Source: DATMNI01 sp963817515
Lineage (GTDB): Bacteria; Acidobacteriota; Terriglobia; Bryobacterales; Bryobacteraceae
Assembly: GCA_963817515.1 (NCBI GenBank)
Contig: CAWFPJ010000006.1
Span: 124,001 to 188,000 of the forward strand
Direction: 5' to 3'
DNA: 64,000 nucleotides
The notes beneath the pieces are model-generated. The model had not been told where the DNA came from and did no database searches. It saw only the letters and a program-made list of their open reading frames with translations. The stretch's first letter is position 1, and each line of letters opens with the position of its first letter. Shown here piece by piece: positions 34,781-43,691 of the stretch. The translations under genes and the position numbers were made by a program.

Positions 34781-37700
34781 CTAGTTCAGATAAATGAATT
34801 CGTTCGACGCCAGTAGCGCCTTGCAGAAACTTTCCCACGCAAACAGGCGCCGGGCCGCCGGATCCTTTTCCTTGTCCTCCATCGCCTTCCCCACTTGTGC
34901 GATAAAAGTCTGCGAGCGGTCCACTTCGTCCGCCGACGGTGCCCTGGATAGCGCTCTTTCCCACGCTTCGCGGATGCGGGCGTCGTCGGAATCGCCGTGA
35001 TCCAGCAGCTTTTTCGCCATCATCCGGGTACTCTTCAGCATCAGACTCGAGTTCATCATGAACAGCGCCTGAGGCGCGATCACGGTGGAATTGCGGTCGC
35101 CGTTGGGGGTCGTCGGATCGGGCAGATCGAACGCCTGGAACATCTCGTACAGTGAACTGCGCACCACCGGAAGATACACGGCGCGCCGGGGGTTGTCGTA
35201 ATCGTTCGAGCCGCGCTTCGAAGTGTTGGCGACGTAAGCCCGGTCCTTGTAAGTCAGCAGCGTTCCTCCCGCGGTCAGATCAACTTCGCCCGTCACCGCT
35301 GTTACCGCATCGCGGATCTCCTCGGCTTCCAGGCGCTGACGGTTGGCTCGCCAGAGCAGCGTGTTCTCAGGGTCAATCTCCGCTGCCTTCTCGTCATAGT
35401 TCGAGCCCATCCGATAAGTGCTTGAAAGCATGATCAGGCGGTGCATATCCTTGATCGACCACTTCTTGTCGACTAACTGAACAGCCAGCCAGTCCAGCAG
35501 CGGCTGATTAGTGGGCATCTCGCCCAGTCGACCGAAGTTATCGGTCGACGGCACTATTCCCCGCCCGAAATGCCAGCGCCACAGGCGGTTCGCCATCACA
35601 CGGCTGGTCAGCGGATGATCCGGCCGTGTGAGCCATTCGGCCAACTGCAGTCGTCCGCTCTGTGTGTCGGGAACGGGCATCTGGTTCTCGCCCGCTACCA
35701 CGCGCAGGAAACGCCGCGGCACTTCTTCGCCCAGCGTCCAGTGGCTGCCGCGGATGTTGATCTTCGCATTGGAGATTTTGTCGCCTTCCTGGACCCCCAT
35801 AGCCTTCGGCAAATCTGGCGTAGTGTCCTCCAGAGCTTTCCTTTCTTTCTCCAGCTTTGCGATCTCGTCCTGCGCGGACGGAGGATAGTAATGCTTCGCA
35901 TCACCCGGAGCGCGGAAGGGTCCGGCTTTTGCGTAAGATACTTCGCGAAAGGCTTCGAGAACAGCGTCTGGCAGACCTTCATCCTGTTTGACGGCGTTGC
36001 GCTCCACTTTCTTTGTTTCACCCTTCGATTCGGCGATTCGCTTCGCTTCCAGCTGGCCCCAGGCCTTGCCCGCTTCGTCGAAGAGTTGTTGATAGCGGAC
36101 GGCGAGGTCCTCCCGCGAAGCGGGCTCATAACCGCGGAATCGTTCGATAGCTGCGGATGTCCATCCCGCGAGCGCGTCGCCCCTCAGAGTCTTCTTCTGC
36201 TCGTAGGCGAACAGCGGCAGCAGCACGGAATGCGGGGCGCCCTTCGCGCGGCGCATCTCTGCCACCCACTGATCCAGATAGCCTGGACTCACATCATATT
36301 GTCGCGCTACCTGCTGAACGGACTTCGGCGCCTCCGCGCCCGCGAACGGCGTCAGTGTGAAGGCCTCGAAGTACGGATAGCGACTCTTGTGCTCCAGCTG
36401 AATCACATTCTTCCCGGCCTTCAACTCGTAGACCCCGGCCACGGACCAGCCGCCCGCATCGGGCGATGCTTCGCGATTTGTCACCGCTCCCTGTCCGACG
36501 CTTTCCAGCACCCCGTTGATATAGATGTCAGCCGTCCCAGAGCCTGTTTCCTGTTCCAGCACATCCAATTGATAGCGACCGCCGGCAGGTACCGTCGCGT
36601 CATACTCCGCAAAGTAAGGGCCCGTCGATTTTTTCGGAGTATTGGCGCTGCCCTTCTCGATTTTGCGGTTGACGTTTCCGCGCTCGAAGCTCTCGCTGGT
36701 CCTTTGCAATATGGGCGCCACGCCGGTCATATGCACTGGACGGAGGTCGATCTTTTCGTAGTGCAGCGCATCGAGAGAAGCCAGCAGGTACTGGCCGATC
36801 TTCGAGCGCCCTGCCTTCGCAAGGACCTTGTTTTCCCGGTCGGACAACGTGCCGATCTCTTTGCCTTTCGCGGCAATGAGATCTAAGTGCGCCTTCAGCT
36901 TGCGGCGCTCTTCCTCGGGAGCCAGCACAAATTCGTGCCAGGTAGCCACCACGTTGTAGTTCTCCATGGTTTTAGAACTGAGGAAGATTCCAGCCATGGA
37001 GTAATAATCGGCCGTGGGAATCGGGTCAAACTTGTGATCGTGGCAACGGGCACAGCCCATCGTCAGGCCCATGAAGGCACGCGATGTCGTGTCTATTTGC
37101 TCGTCAATAATATCCATCTGCATCTTGACCGGGTCGTCTTCGGCCAGCATCTTGGCGCCGAGCGAGAGGAAGCCGGTGGCGGTCCAGTGTTCGAACTGCG
37201 TGGCGTCGTCGGAAGCGGGAAGAAGGTCTCCGGCGAGTTGCTCCGTCAGGAACTGATCGTAAGGCTTGTCTTTGTTGAACGCGCCAATCACGTAATCGCG
37301 ATACCGCCATGCGTTCCTGTACACCAGGTTCTCGTCGAGACCGTTTGAATCGGCATAACGGGCCACATCGAGCCAGTGCCGCGCCCACCGCTCTCCATAA
37401 TGAGGCGAGGCCAGCAGGCGGTCTACCACTTTTGCAAACGCATCGCGACTGTTGTCGGCAAGGAACGCGTTCACTTCCTCCGGCGTCGGGGGCAACCCGG
37501 TCAGATCGAATGTGGCGCGGCGGATCAAGGTGCGCTTTTCGGCCGGAGGCGCAGGTTTCAGGCCCTTCAGTTCGAGCGCGCTCAAGATGAAAGCGTCGAT
37601 CGGCGACTGGACCCATGAGGCATTTTGTACGGTCGGCGCTTTCGCCGCCACCGGAGGCACGAAAGCCCAGTACTTCGGCGCTGGCGCTTTGGCGCCGGTT

Positions 37701-38077
37701 TCGGCAGGGGCGCCCCAGGGAGCACCCATTTCGATCCATCGTCCGATGAGAGCGATATCGCCGTCCTTCAGCCTGCCGGAGGGCGGCATTTTCAGGCTGC
37801 CCAACTGCATCACTGCGTTCATCAAAAGGCTCTCGGAGGGTTTGCCCGGAACTACCGCAGGGCCGCGCGTACCGCCCTTGATCAGGTTCTCGCGGCTGTC
37901 AATCCGCAGCCCGCCCATCCCGGCAGCTGTGGAGTGGCAGGCTTGACAATGGCGCGCGAACAAGGGCCGTATGTTGGTTTCGAAGAATGCGGGTCCGTCT
38001 TCCTGGGCGCCGGCAAGGGCCGGCATCACAACCACGCAGGCGAGGGCGAAGGCTGCCCGAGAGCGGGTGTTCCACAT
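34781..38077 (-). CDS. PSD1-type cytochrome c protein with DUF1549 and DUF1553
   Basis: The protein has 1098 residues with a signal peptide (about 1-24). It begins with a planctomycete-type cytochrome c domain containing the haem motif CQACH (FARHCQACHSTAAGMGG) and the later MPPSGRL. DUF1549 follows (about 150-370: GERWARHWLDVARYADSNGL), with a second CxxCH (MGCARCHDHKFDPI). A carbohydrate-binding-like beta domain lies in the middle (about 490-570: YFAEYDATVPAGGRYQLDVL), and DUF1553 at the end (about 790-1090: HPLTSRVMANRLWRWHFGRG). It is the first gene of a two-gene unit with DUF1501. The pair is thought to act in periplasmic polysaccharide breakdown in Planctomycetes; a role here is inference. 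Confidence 0.9.
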   Translation of the reverse strand: MWNTRSRAAFALACVVVMPALAGAQEDGPAFFETNIRPLFARHCQACHSTAAGMGGLRIDSRENLIKGGTRGPAVVPGKPSESLLMNAVMQLGSLKMPPSGRLKDGDIALIGRWIEMGAPWGAPAETGAKAPAPKYWAFVPPVAAKAPTVQNASWVQSPIDAFILSALELKGLKPAPPAEKRTLIRRATFDLTGLPPTPEEVNAFLADNSRDAFAKVVDRLLASPHYGERWARHWLDVARYADSNGLDENLVYRNAWRYRDYVIGAFNKDKPYDQFLTEQLAGDLLPASDDATQFEHWTATGFLSLGAKMLAEDDPVKMQMDIIDEQIDTTSRAFMGLTMGCARCHDHKFDPIPTADYYSMAGIFLSSKTMENYNVVATWHEFVLAPEEERRKLKAHLDLIAAKGKEIGTLSDRENKVLAKAGRSKIGQYLLASLDALHYEKIDLRPVHMTGVAPILQRTSESFERGNVNRKIEKGSANTPKKSTGPYFAEYDATVPAGGRYQLDVLEQETGSGTADIYINGVLESVGQGAVTNREASPDAGGWSVAGVYELKAGKNVIQLEHKSRYPYFEAFTLTPFAGAEAPKSVQQVARQYDVSPGYLDQWVAEMRRAKGAPHSVLLPLFAYEQKKTLRGDALAGWTSAAIERFRGYEPASREDLAVRYQQLFDEAGKAWGQLEAKRIAESKGETKKVERNAVKQDEGLPDAVLEAFREVSYAKAGPFRAPGDAKHYYPPSAQDEIAKLEKERKALEDTTPDLPKAMGVQEGDKISNAKINIRGSHWTLGEEVPRRFLRVVAGENQMPVPDTQSGRLQLAEWLTRPDHPLTSRVMANRLWRWHFGRGIVPSTDNFGRLGEMPTNQPLLDWLAVQLVDKKWSIKDMHRLIMLSSTYRMGSNYDEKAAEIDPENTLLWRANRQRLEAEEIRDAVTAVTGEVDLTAGGTLLTYKDRAYVANTSKRGSNDYDNPRRAVYLPVVRSSLYEMFQAFDLPDPTTPNGDRNSTVIAPQALFMMNSSLMLKSTRMMAKKLLDHGDSDDARIREAWERALSRAPSADEVDRSQTFIAQVGKAMEDKEKDPAARRLFAWESFCKALLASNEFIYLN

Positions 38078-38512
38078 AAGACTAGGTTGATTCTATCACT
38101 GCGCAAATGGCTAAGGTTTGGACCTCGGGCGTTGCACCCGCTTGCCGGAATACCATCCCTTCGCTGGTGCCCGCCGTCATGAGCCAAAAGTCAGTTCCGG
38201 TTAGATCAGCCCCGCGCTCGGAACCGGCGCATGCAAAGGTATGTCAATCGGAGTCAATGGGTGTCGAACCAGGCATTCTATGTAGCGGCACGAATCCAAA
38301 AGACGTCGTGAGGCGACACCAGTTCTATAGAGGCCCTCGAAGCCCGGGGGCATCCGCGATACCAGCCGCAGCTGCGCCACGGTACTGCAAACGGATCTAA
38401 CATGAACAGATCGAGATCTTGGACATTACGCGGTGGAATTCCGGTGTATACTTGCCTACCTAGGCATTGACAAGAGATCGGGGATCTCAATCTCGCTTTC
38501 AGGAGGTCTTTT
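38078..38512. other. Divergent intergenic region between the PSD1 gene and an Oar receptor
   Basis: No gene is seen. Near the receptor, at 38453-38466, lies TGCCTACCTAGGCA, a perfect 6-base inverted repeat around CC that could be an operator. An AGGAGG RBS is at about 38501-38506. No convincing -35/-10 pair was found. Confidence 0.35.
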
Positions 38513-41500
38513 GTGAAGGTGATCTCAGTGCATAGGATCGTTGCAGTTCTGTCGCTGGTGGTTTGCCTTGGGCTCACGGTGAGTGCCCAGGAAATCACCG
38601 GCTCGATTAGCGGCGTCGCCGTGGATCCCACCGGAGCTGTCGTTCCCAACGTCAAAATCACGGTCGCAAATACGAGGACTGGGGTCAGCAACATCGTCAC
38701 TACGGGAGTGAGCGGTGCCTACCGGGTGCCGTTTCTCTTTTTCGGCATTTACCGCGTGACGGGTGAGCTGCAGGGATTCAAAACCACGAGAGTGGAGAAT
38801 ATTAATCTTTCCACCAGTGAGGAAGCGCGTGTCGACCTGAGCATGACGGTAGGCGACGTGAACGAAGTGGTCAACGTGTCGGAGACCACGGTGAGCCTGA
38901 AGACGGAAGAGGCCTCGGTGGCGACCACGATCGCGTCGGACCAGGTTTCGCAGCTTCCCTTGCTAGGCCGGCAGATCGTCGGGGTCACCCTGCTCGCGCC
39001 AGGAGCCTACTTCGTCAACAACAACAGCAAGGCGCAACGGGATTCCGGCTTTGTGCGGCGTAATGGCATGTCTCTGAGCGTCAACGGCTTGACCGACCTT
39101 TCCAACAAGTTCTACTACGATGGCATCGAGGGGATGAATTTCGATGCTGGCTCGCGGGCTTTCGACCCGGCCCTGGAGGCTGTGCAGGAAGTCAAGGTAC
39201 AGGTGAACTCCAACTCGGCCGAGTATGGCGGGGCGGCGGGCGCCTCGATCAATATCGTGACCAAGGCCGGCACCAACGAGTTTCACGGCCACCTGTATGA
39301 CTATCTGCAGAATGACAAACTGAACGCCTTCCAGATGGACGCCAAGAACTTGCGGAGCACGCAGGTGGCGAGCGGCGCCTTCGTGACGTCGAACAAGCCG
39401 GTGGTGCGAAATAACATTTTCGGTTCGGGAATCGGTGGGCCGATCCGCAAGAACAAGTTCTTCTTCTTCGCGAATTACGAAGGCGGACGGGGGAGGCGTT
39501 CCGGACAGTTTGGCCAGAGAACCATCCCCACGGTGCAGATGCGAAATGGAGACTTTACGCAACTGCTCACTTCACAGCTGCCGTGCATCAAAGACCCACT
39601 GAACATCATCGGGAACGGAGTAGCGGCGTGCTTCCCGGATCCGGCACACATGAGCCGCTTCATCAGCCCGACCTCGGCGAAGGTGCTGGCGTTGGTTCCC
39701 CTGCCTACGAACAATAACCTGGTGAATAATTTTCAGGGGCCGATCCGGCCCGCGGGAATCCAGACGGACGAGTTGACGACCCGGCTGGACTACCGGATTT
39801 CCGACAGAGACTCGTTCTACGGCCGGTATATCCGGAATTTCAACAACGATTACGTGGGCGACCTCTTTCCGCTATTTGGTCCCGGCAGCAGTGACCGCGG
39901 GTACAAGCGCAATCGGCACAATCAGAACGTTAGCCTTTCCGAGACGCACATCTTCTCGTCTAACATCTTCAACGAAGTACGCGCGGGCTGGAACCGCAGC
40001 ATGACGTTCGAAGAGTTGGAGACCAGCTTCAAGCAGGACATTACCAGTCAACTGGGGCTGGCATCCCAGCTTCCGGAGACCCGGGATCCGCTGGAATGGG
40101 GTCCGCCGAATTTCAGCATTGGACAAAGTTCTTCGGCGCTGGGCCTGCCGGGTTTGCGGACTGGTATGCCCTGGAACCCGAACGGCGGCCAAATTTGGCA
40201 GTTCGCCGACAATCTTTCGATCGTGCACGGCAAGCACTCCTTCAAGGCCGGATTCACGCTGATGCGGCGGAACGACGTTTTTATAGAGACGCTGACGGGC
40301 CGCGGAGGGCTAAGCTTTGGCACCGCGGCGGGGGGCGCGTACACAGGCGACGGGCTGGTGGACTTCATGCTGGGCTATCTGTCAGAGGCGGTGGTCGGGA
40401 TTTCGCCGCTGCACGGAACCCCCAACCAGTTCTGGTACGCCGGATATTTCCAAGACGATTTCAGGGTTAGCAACTCGCTAACTCTCAACTTGGGAATTCG
40501 CTACGACTACTTCCAGCCCTGGAAGGAAAGGCATGACCATTGGGCTGGTTTTGACCTAGGCACGAACCAGGTGATCTACGCGGCCACCGCCACGGCGGCG
40601 GAGGGTGGGCGGGCCCTGCAGTTCGGAGATCCCTGGAATTGGGGGCCGCGCTTTGGGTTTGCGTGGCGCCCGTTCGGCCGGCAGAACACCGTGATTCGGG
40701 GAGGCTACGGCATTTATTACGAGCAGGAACACCCCAGCGGTCCGATTAACAACGCGGTCAATCCGCCGCCGGGCGGCATCTATTCGGCGACCGCCGCGAC
40801 CGGCGGGTTTGGGTTCGCGCGAGACTTCATCGCGCCCGCGTTGAGCGCCAATCCGCAACCGACGCTCTTCTGGGACAATTTCGCGTCGGGGACCGGAAAC
40901 GTGGGCGCCCGGGTGTCGATTTATACCGGGGATCCGCACATGAAGAACACCATGGTGCAGCAATGGAACTTGACGGTGCAGCAGCGGGTGGGCAACAACC
41001 TGTTCGATCTGGGGTACGTGGCCAACAAGGCCAACCATATCTTTACGTCTGAGAACGTCAATGTGCCCGGCGATTTCAATTCCTTGTATTTGCTCGGAAC
41101 GGCAGCCTACATCCGTCCGCAATATGCCGGGATCAATTGGCGGCAGTCGGACGGCTCTGGGAACTACCACTCGCTGCAGGCGAAGTTCGAGCGGCGCATA
41201 GGTGGCGCGGTGTTCCTGAGTTCGTACACCTGGGGCCACGCAATTTCTGACGCGGAACAGGGGCAGAGCGCCGTGGGAGTAGGCAACCCGGGGAACTTCC
41301 ACTTCCTGTCCAACCGCCACCTGGACAAGTCTTCCACCACGTTCGATATCCGCCAGCGCTTCACCACCGGCGTCCTGTACCAGATCCCGTATCGCCGGAA
41401 GCAAGAAGGTTTTCTCGGGAAGCTGTTCGGGGCCTGGGAGACCAACTTGCTGTTCACGGCGCAAACCGGGAGTGGGACGCAGGTGAGCGACGGCACTGGC

Positions 41501-41908
41501 TTGGCCACCAGCTATTCGCGGTTCGACCGGCCGGACCTGGTGGCTAACCCGATTCTGCCGCGGGGGCAGCGGACCGAGAGCCACTACTTCAACACCGACG
41601 CCTTCCAGGTGGTAACCACGCCGCGGTTCGGCACGGCGCCACGCATGAGCATTCGCCAGCCCGGCTATTGGAATCCAGATCTTTCGCTGGCGAAGAATTT
41701 CCGCGTGACCGAGAGGTTCCACCTGGTTGTCCGGGCGGACGCCTACAATGCCTTGAACCACGCCAACTGGGTGACGGTGGACTCGACTATCCGCGACACC
41801 TCGAATCCCAATATCGGCCCACCGGGAACGCTGAAAAACCCGTACGGGAGGGTGAACTCGTTCGGAAACCCACGCGAGATGCAAGTATCGCTCAAGGTCT
41901 TGTTCTGA
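38513..41908 (+). CDS. Oar-type TonB-dependent outer-membrane receptor
   Basis: The protein has 1131 residues from a GTG start, chosen because AGGAGG lies 6-7 bases upstream and a signal peptide (MKVISVHRIVAVLSLVVCLG) follows directly. A carboxypeptidase regulatory-like domain is at about 27-110 (ITGSISGVAVDPTGAVVPNV). A plug domain is at about 125-250 (SLSVNGLTDLSNKFYYDGIE, GGAAGASINIVTKAGTNEFH). The rest is a long beta barrel ending in EMQVSLKVLF with a terminal Phe. This is the Oar/'TonB-dependent receptor' plan that is hugely expanded in acidobacteria, probably for uptake of large or complex carbon sources. Its substrate is unknown. The gene is monocistronic and divergent from the PSD1/DUF1501 unit. 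Confidence 0.92.
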   Translation: MKVISVHRIVAVLSLVVCLGLTVSAQEITGSISGVAVDPTGAVVPNVKITVANTRTGVSNIVTTGVSGAYRVPFLFFGIYRVTGELQGFKTTRVENINLSTSEEARVDLSMTVGDVNEVVNVSETTVSLKTEEASVATTIASDQVSQLPLLGRQIVGVTLLAPGAYFVNNNSKAQRDSGFVRRNGMSLSVNGLTDLSNKFYYDGIEGMNFDAGSRAFDPALEAVQEVKVQVNSNSAEYGGAAGASINIVTKAGTNEFHGHLYDYLQNDKLNAFQMDAKNLRSTQVASGAFVTSNKPVVRNNIFGSGIGGPIRKNKFFFFANYEGGRGRRSGQFGQRTIPTVQMRNGDFTQLLTSQLPCIKDPLNIIGNGVAACFPDPAHMSRFISPTSAKVLALVPLPTNNNLVNNFQGPIRPAGIQTDELTTRLDYRISDRDSFYGRYIRNFNNDYVGDLFPLFGPGSSDRGYKRNRHNQNVSLSETHIFSSNIFNEVRAGWNRSMTFEELETSFKQDITSQLGLASQLPETRDPLEWGPPNFSIGQSSSALGLPGLRTGMPWNPNGGQIWQFADNLSIVHGKHSFKAGFTLMRRNDVFIETLTGRGGLSFGTAAGGAYTGDGLVDFMLGYLSEAVVGISPLHGTPNQFWYAGYFQDDFRVSNSLTLNLGIRYDYFQPWKERHDHWAGFDLGTNQVIYAATATAAEGGRALQFGDPWNWGPRFGFAWRPFGRQNTVIRGGYGIYYEQEHPSGPINNAVNPPPGGIYSATAATGGFGFARDFIAPALSANPQPTLFWDNFASGTGNVGARVSIYTGDPHMKNTMVQQWNLTVQQRVGNNLFDLGYVANKANHIFTSENVNVPGDFNSLYLLGTAAYIRPQYAGINWRQSDGSGNYHSLQAKFERRIGGAVFLSSYTWGHAISDAEQGQSAVGVGNPGNFHFLSNRHLDKSSTTFDIRQRFTTGVLYQIPYRRKQEGFLGKLFGAWETNLLFTAQTGSGTQVSDGTGLATSYSRFDRPDLVANPILPRGQRTESHYFNTDAFQVVTTPRFGTAPRMSIRQPGYWNPDLSLAKNFRVTERFHLVVRADAYNALNHANWVTVDSTIRDTSNPNIGPPGTLKNPYGRVNSFGNPREMQVSLKVLF

Positions 41909-42128
41909 TATGGAGCGACCCGACTGTCGAAGAAGATACGGCGAAAGCGTGTTAGAGGTTTGTCGATGTTTGGATCGTCCGAAGCCTGACTCTGTTCCAG
42001 CGGTTCCGTTGCGAAGAAGGAGAACCAGTCTAGTAGGGTGGAAGTTCATGCCCATCACCCCGACCGATCCTTCAAATGGCGCCACTTTCCCGGCGAGGAG
42101 TATGCGGCCGGCGGCAGGTAGTCGTGCT

Positions 42129-43691
42129 TCACCGGTTCAGCGCGTCGAGCGCTTTTGCCGCTCGCTCGAAGAACTCGGCGCGCGCGGCTCCGGTCCGGAA
42201 CTGAAGTGGGCCGGAGGAATACCAGTCGACTTCGGCTTTCCATTTTCGCGCCAGCGCCTGTCTGGCGTTGGGAATGAGTACGGGGCGGCCCGCATGAAGC
42301 AGGTATAACGGATTGGTGTGGCCCTGAATGTCCGGTTCGCCCGCCTGTTTCGCCGCGGTGACACGTGCCGCCACCCAACAACTTTCACCCTGCGGCAGAG
42401 CGACGGAAATCGAAAGCTGCGTCCGCTTGCCGTCGCCCGCGACTCGCGCCAGCACTTCGCCGTTGCGTACGATCTCGAGATGATCGAGGGGCCGGTAGAA
42501 ACTTGCCGTCGCCCGGAGGCGCCCGTCCGGCCCCGGTTTTTCGATCTCCACCAGCGGCCCGTTAGTCACGATCGCTTCTCCCTGGCGGATGCCATTTGCC
42601 CAGGCGGTGTAGGGATCGGGCTTAGGCCGCGCCCGCACCAGCGTTCGCTCTGGGCCGAGCAGCGGAATTGCGCGAGGCCACTCCTTGGTCCGGCTCAAGG
42701 GCACGGGGAAGTCGCTGCCCGCAATGCCCGTCACGCGAAACCCCGCGTTCAGCAGTTCATACCACTCCGCCGTCTTCAGCACGCCGAACTGGAATACCTC
42801 GACGAAGTCGATACCGCCGGCCGCCAGATCCATCAGCAGCGTGGAGTGCGGCGTGGAGCCGTTGAAGTGCGCGTATCCCACGATGGCCCCAAGCGATCGA
42901 CCGCGAGCAAAGAGCAGCGCGGGGTATAGTGACGTGTCAGGCGTGTTCGCATACATGGTTCCAACGCTGAGAGGACGGATCAGTTCGCGGCCGCCAAGCA
43001 GATTCACGTGGCCGTAGAACTCGCTGCGCGACTCGTGCCCGGGCCGGATGGTATATCGATCGCTTCGCGTGGCCTGTCCGGCCGGGCCGAACGCGTATTG
43101 CACTGCCGCGTCCATCTGCCGTTGTAATTGCAGGAAGTTCGCCACCGAGAGATCCTCGGCCTCGATCCATCGCAGGAACACCCGGTCGTCGCGCAAGGAG
43201 CGCGTGAGATGAATGTGATCGTCGCCGGACAGCCACTCGTCGCGAGCGCCGCCGGCCCAGTTTTCCATCTTCACGGAGATGGAACGGCTCTCGCCCGCGC
43301 GCAGTTCGAACTCGACGCTTCCGGGAGAATAGAAATGGCCGCGGAACGCTTCGAGCCTGTACTTTCCCGCGGGCAGATCGAATGATGCCCGGCCCTTCAG
43401 CAGAAAAAAGTGCGACTGGTCATTGCACGTTACTTCCAGGGTGTCGGGATCGTCCGAAGCCATCCACAGGCGTTCGCGGTAGAACAGGTCCACACGCAGC
43501 GGCAGCATCGCACCGACCGGGCTGAGCCGGAACGGCCGTCCATCCTTGAGCAGGTACATGCGAACGGGCATCAAGGGCTGGGTGGAGATGTTGAGGTGAG
43601 CGGCTAACTCGGGTGCGCCCGATTCGCGGAACTGGGCCCAGCCCAGCGCCATCAGGAAGAGCATTTGTATGGCGAGCCGGCGTTTCCACAT
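42129..43691 (-). CDS. CehA/McbA-family metallohydrolase, exported
   Basis: The protein has 520 residues with a signal peptide (MWKRRLAIQMLFLMALGWAQ). After a beta-rich N-terminal part (about 25-150) comes a PHP-like metallohydrolase domain with the metal motif DDHIHL (about residue 158) and later GYAHFNGSTPHS and GIAGSDFPVPLS; the usual GSDSH is altered. CehA/McbA proteins include carbamate-insecticide hydrolases, but most members have unknown substrates. The ATG shares one base with the stop of the quinoprotein gene (TAATG), so it is the third gene of a tightly coupled operon: cytochrome c, quinoprotein, CehA-like. That suggests a product of quinoprotein oxidation as substrate; this is inference. 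Confidence 0.84.
   Translation of the reverse strand: MWKRRLAIQMLFLMALGWAQFRESGAPELAAHLNISTQPLMPVRMYLLKDGRPFRLSPVGAMLPLRVDLFYRERLWMASDDPDTLEVTCNDQSHFFLLKGRASFDLPAGKYRLEAFRGHFYSPGSVEFELRAGESRSISVKMENWAGGARDEWLSGDDHIHLTRSLRDDRVFLRWIEAEDLSVANFLQLQRQMDAAVQYAFGPAGQATRSDRYTIRPGHESRSEFYGHVNLLGGRELIRPLSVGTMYANTPDTSLYPALLFARGRSLGAIVGYAHFNGSTPHSTLLMDLAAGGIDFVEVFQFGVLKTAEWYELLNAGFRVTGIAGSDFPVPLSRTKEWPRAIPLLGPERTLVRARPKPDPYTAWANGIRQGEAIVTNGPLVEIEKPGPDGRLRATASFYRPLDHLEIVRNGEVLARVAGDGKRTQLSISVALPQGESCWVAARVTAAKQAGEPDIQGHTNPLYLLHAGRPVLIPNARQALARKWKAEVDWYSSGPLQFRTGAARAEFFERAAKALDALNR

Noticed and set aside
35570..36886. 438-residue frame antisense to the PSD1-type gene
   Set aside because: Shadow frame; the minus strand carries DUF1549/DUF1553 and CxxCH motifs.
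40556..42085. 509-residue frame antisense to the first Oar receptor
   Set aside because: No domain recognised; a shadow of the receptor's third-position GC bias.
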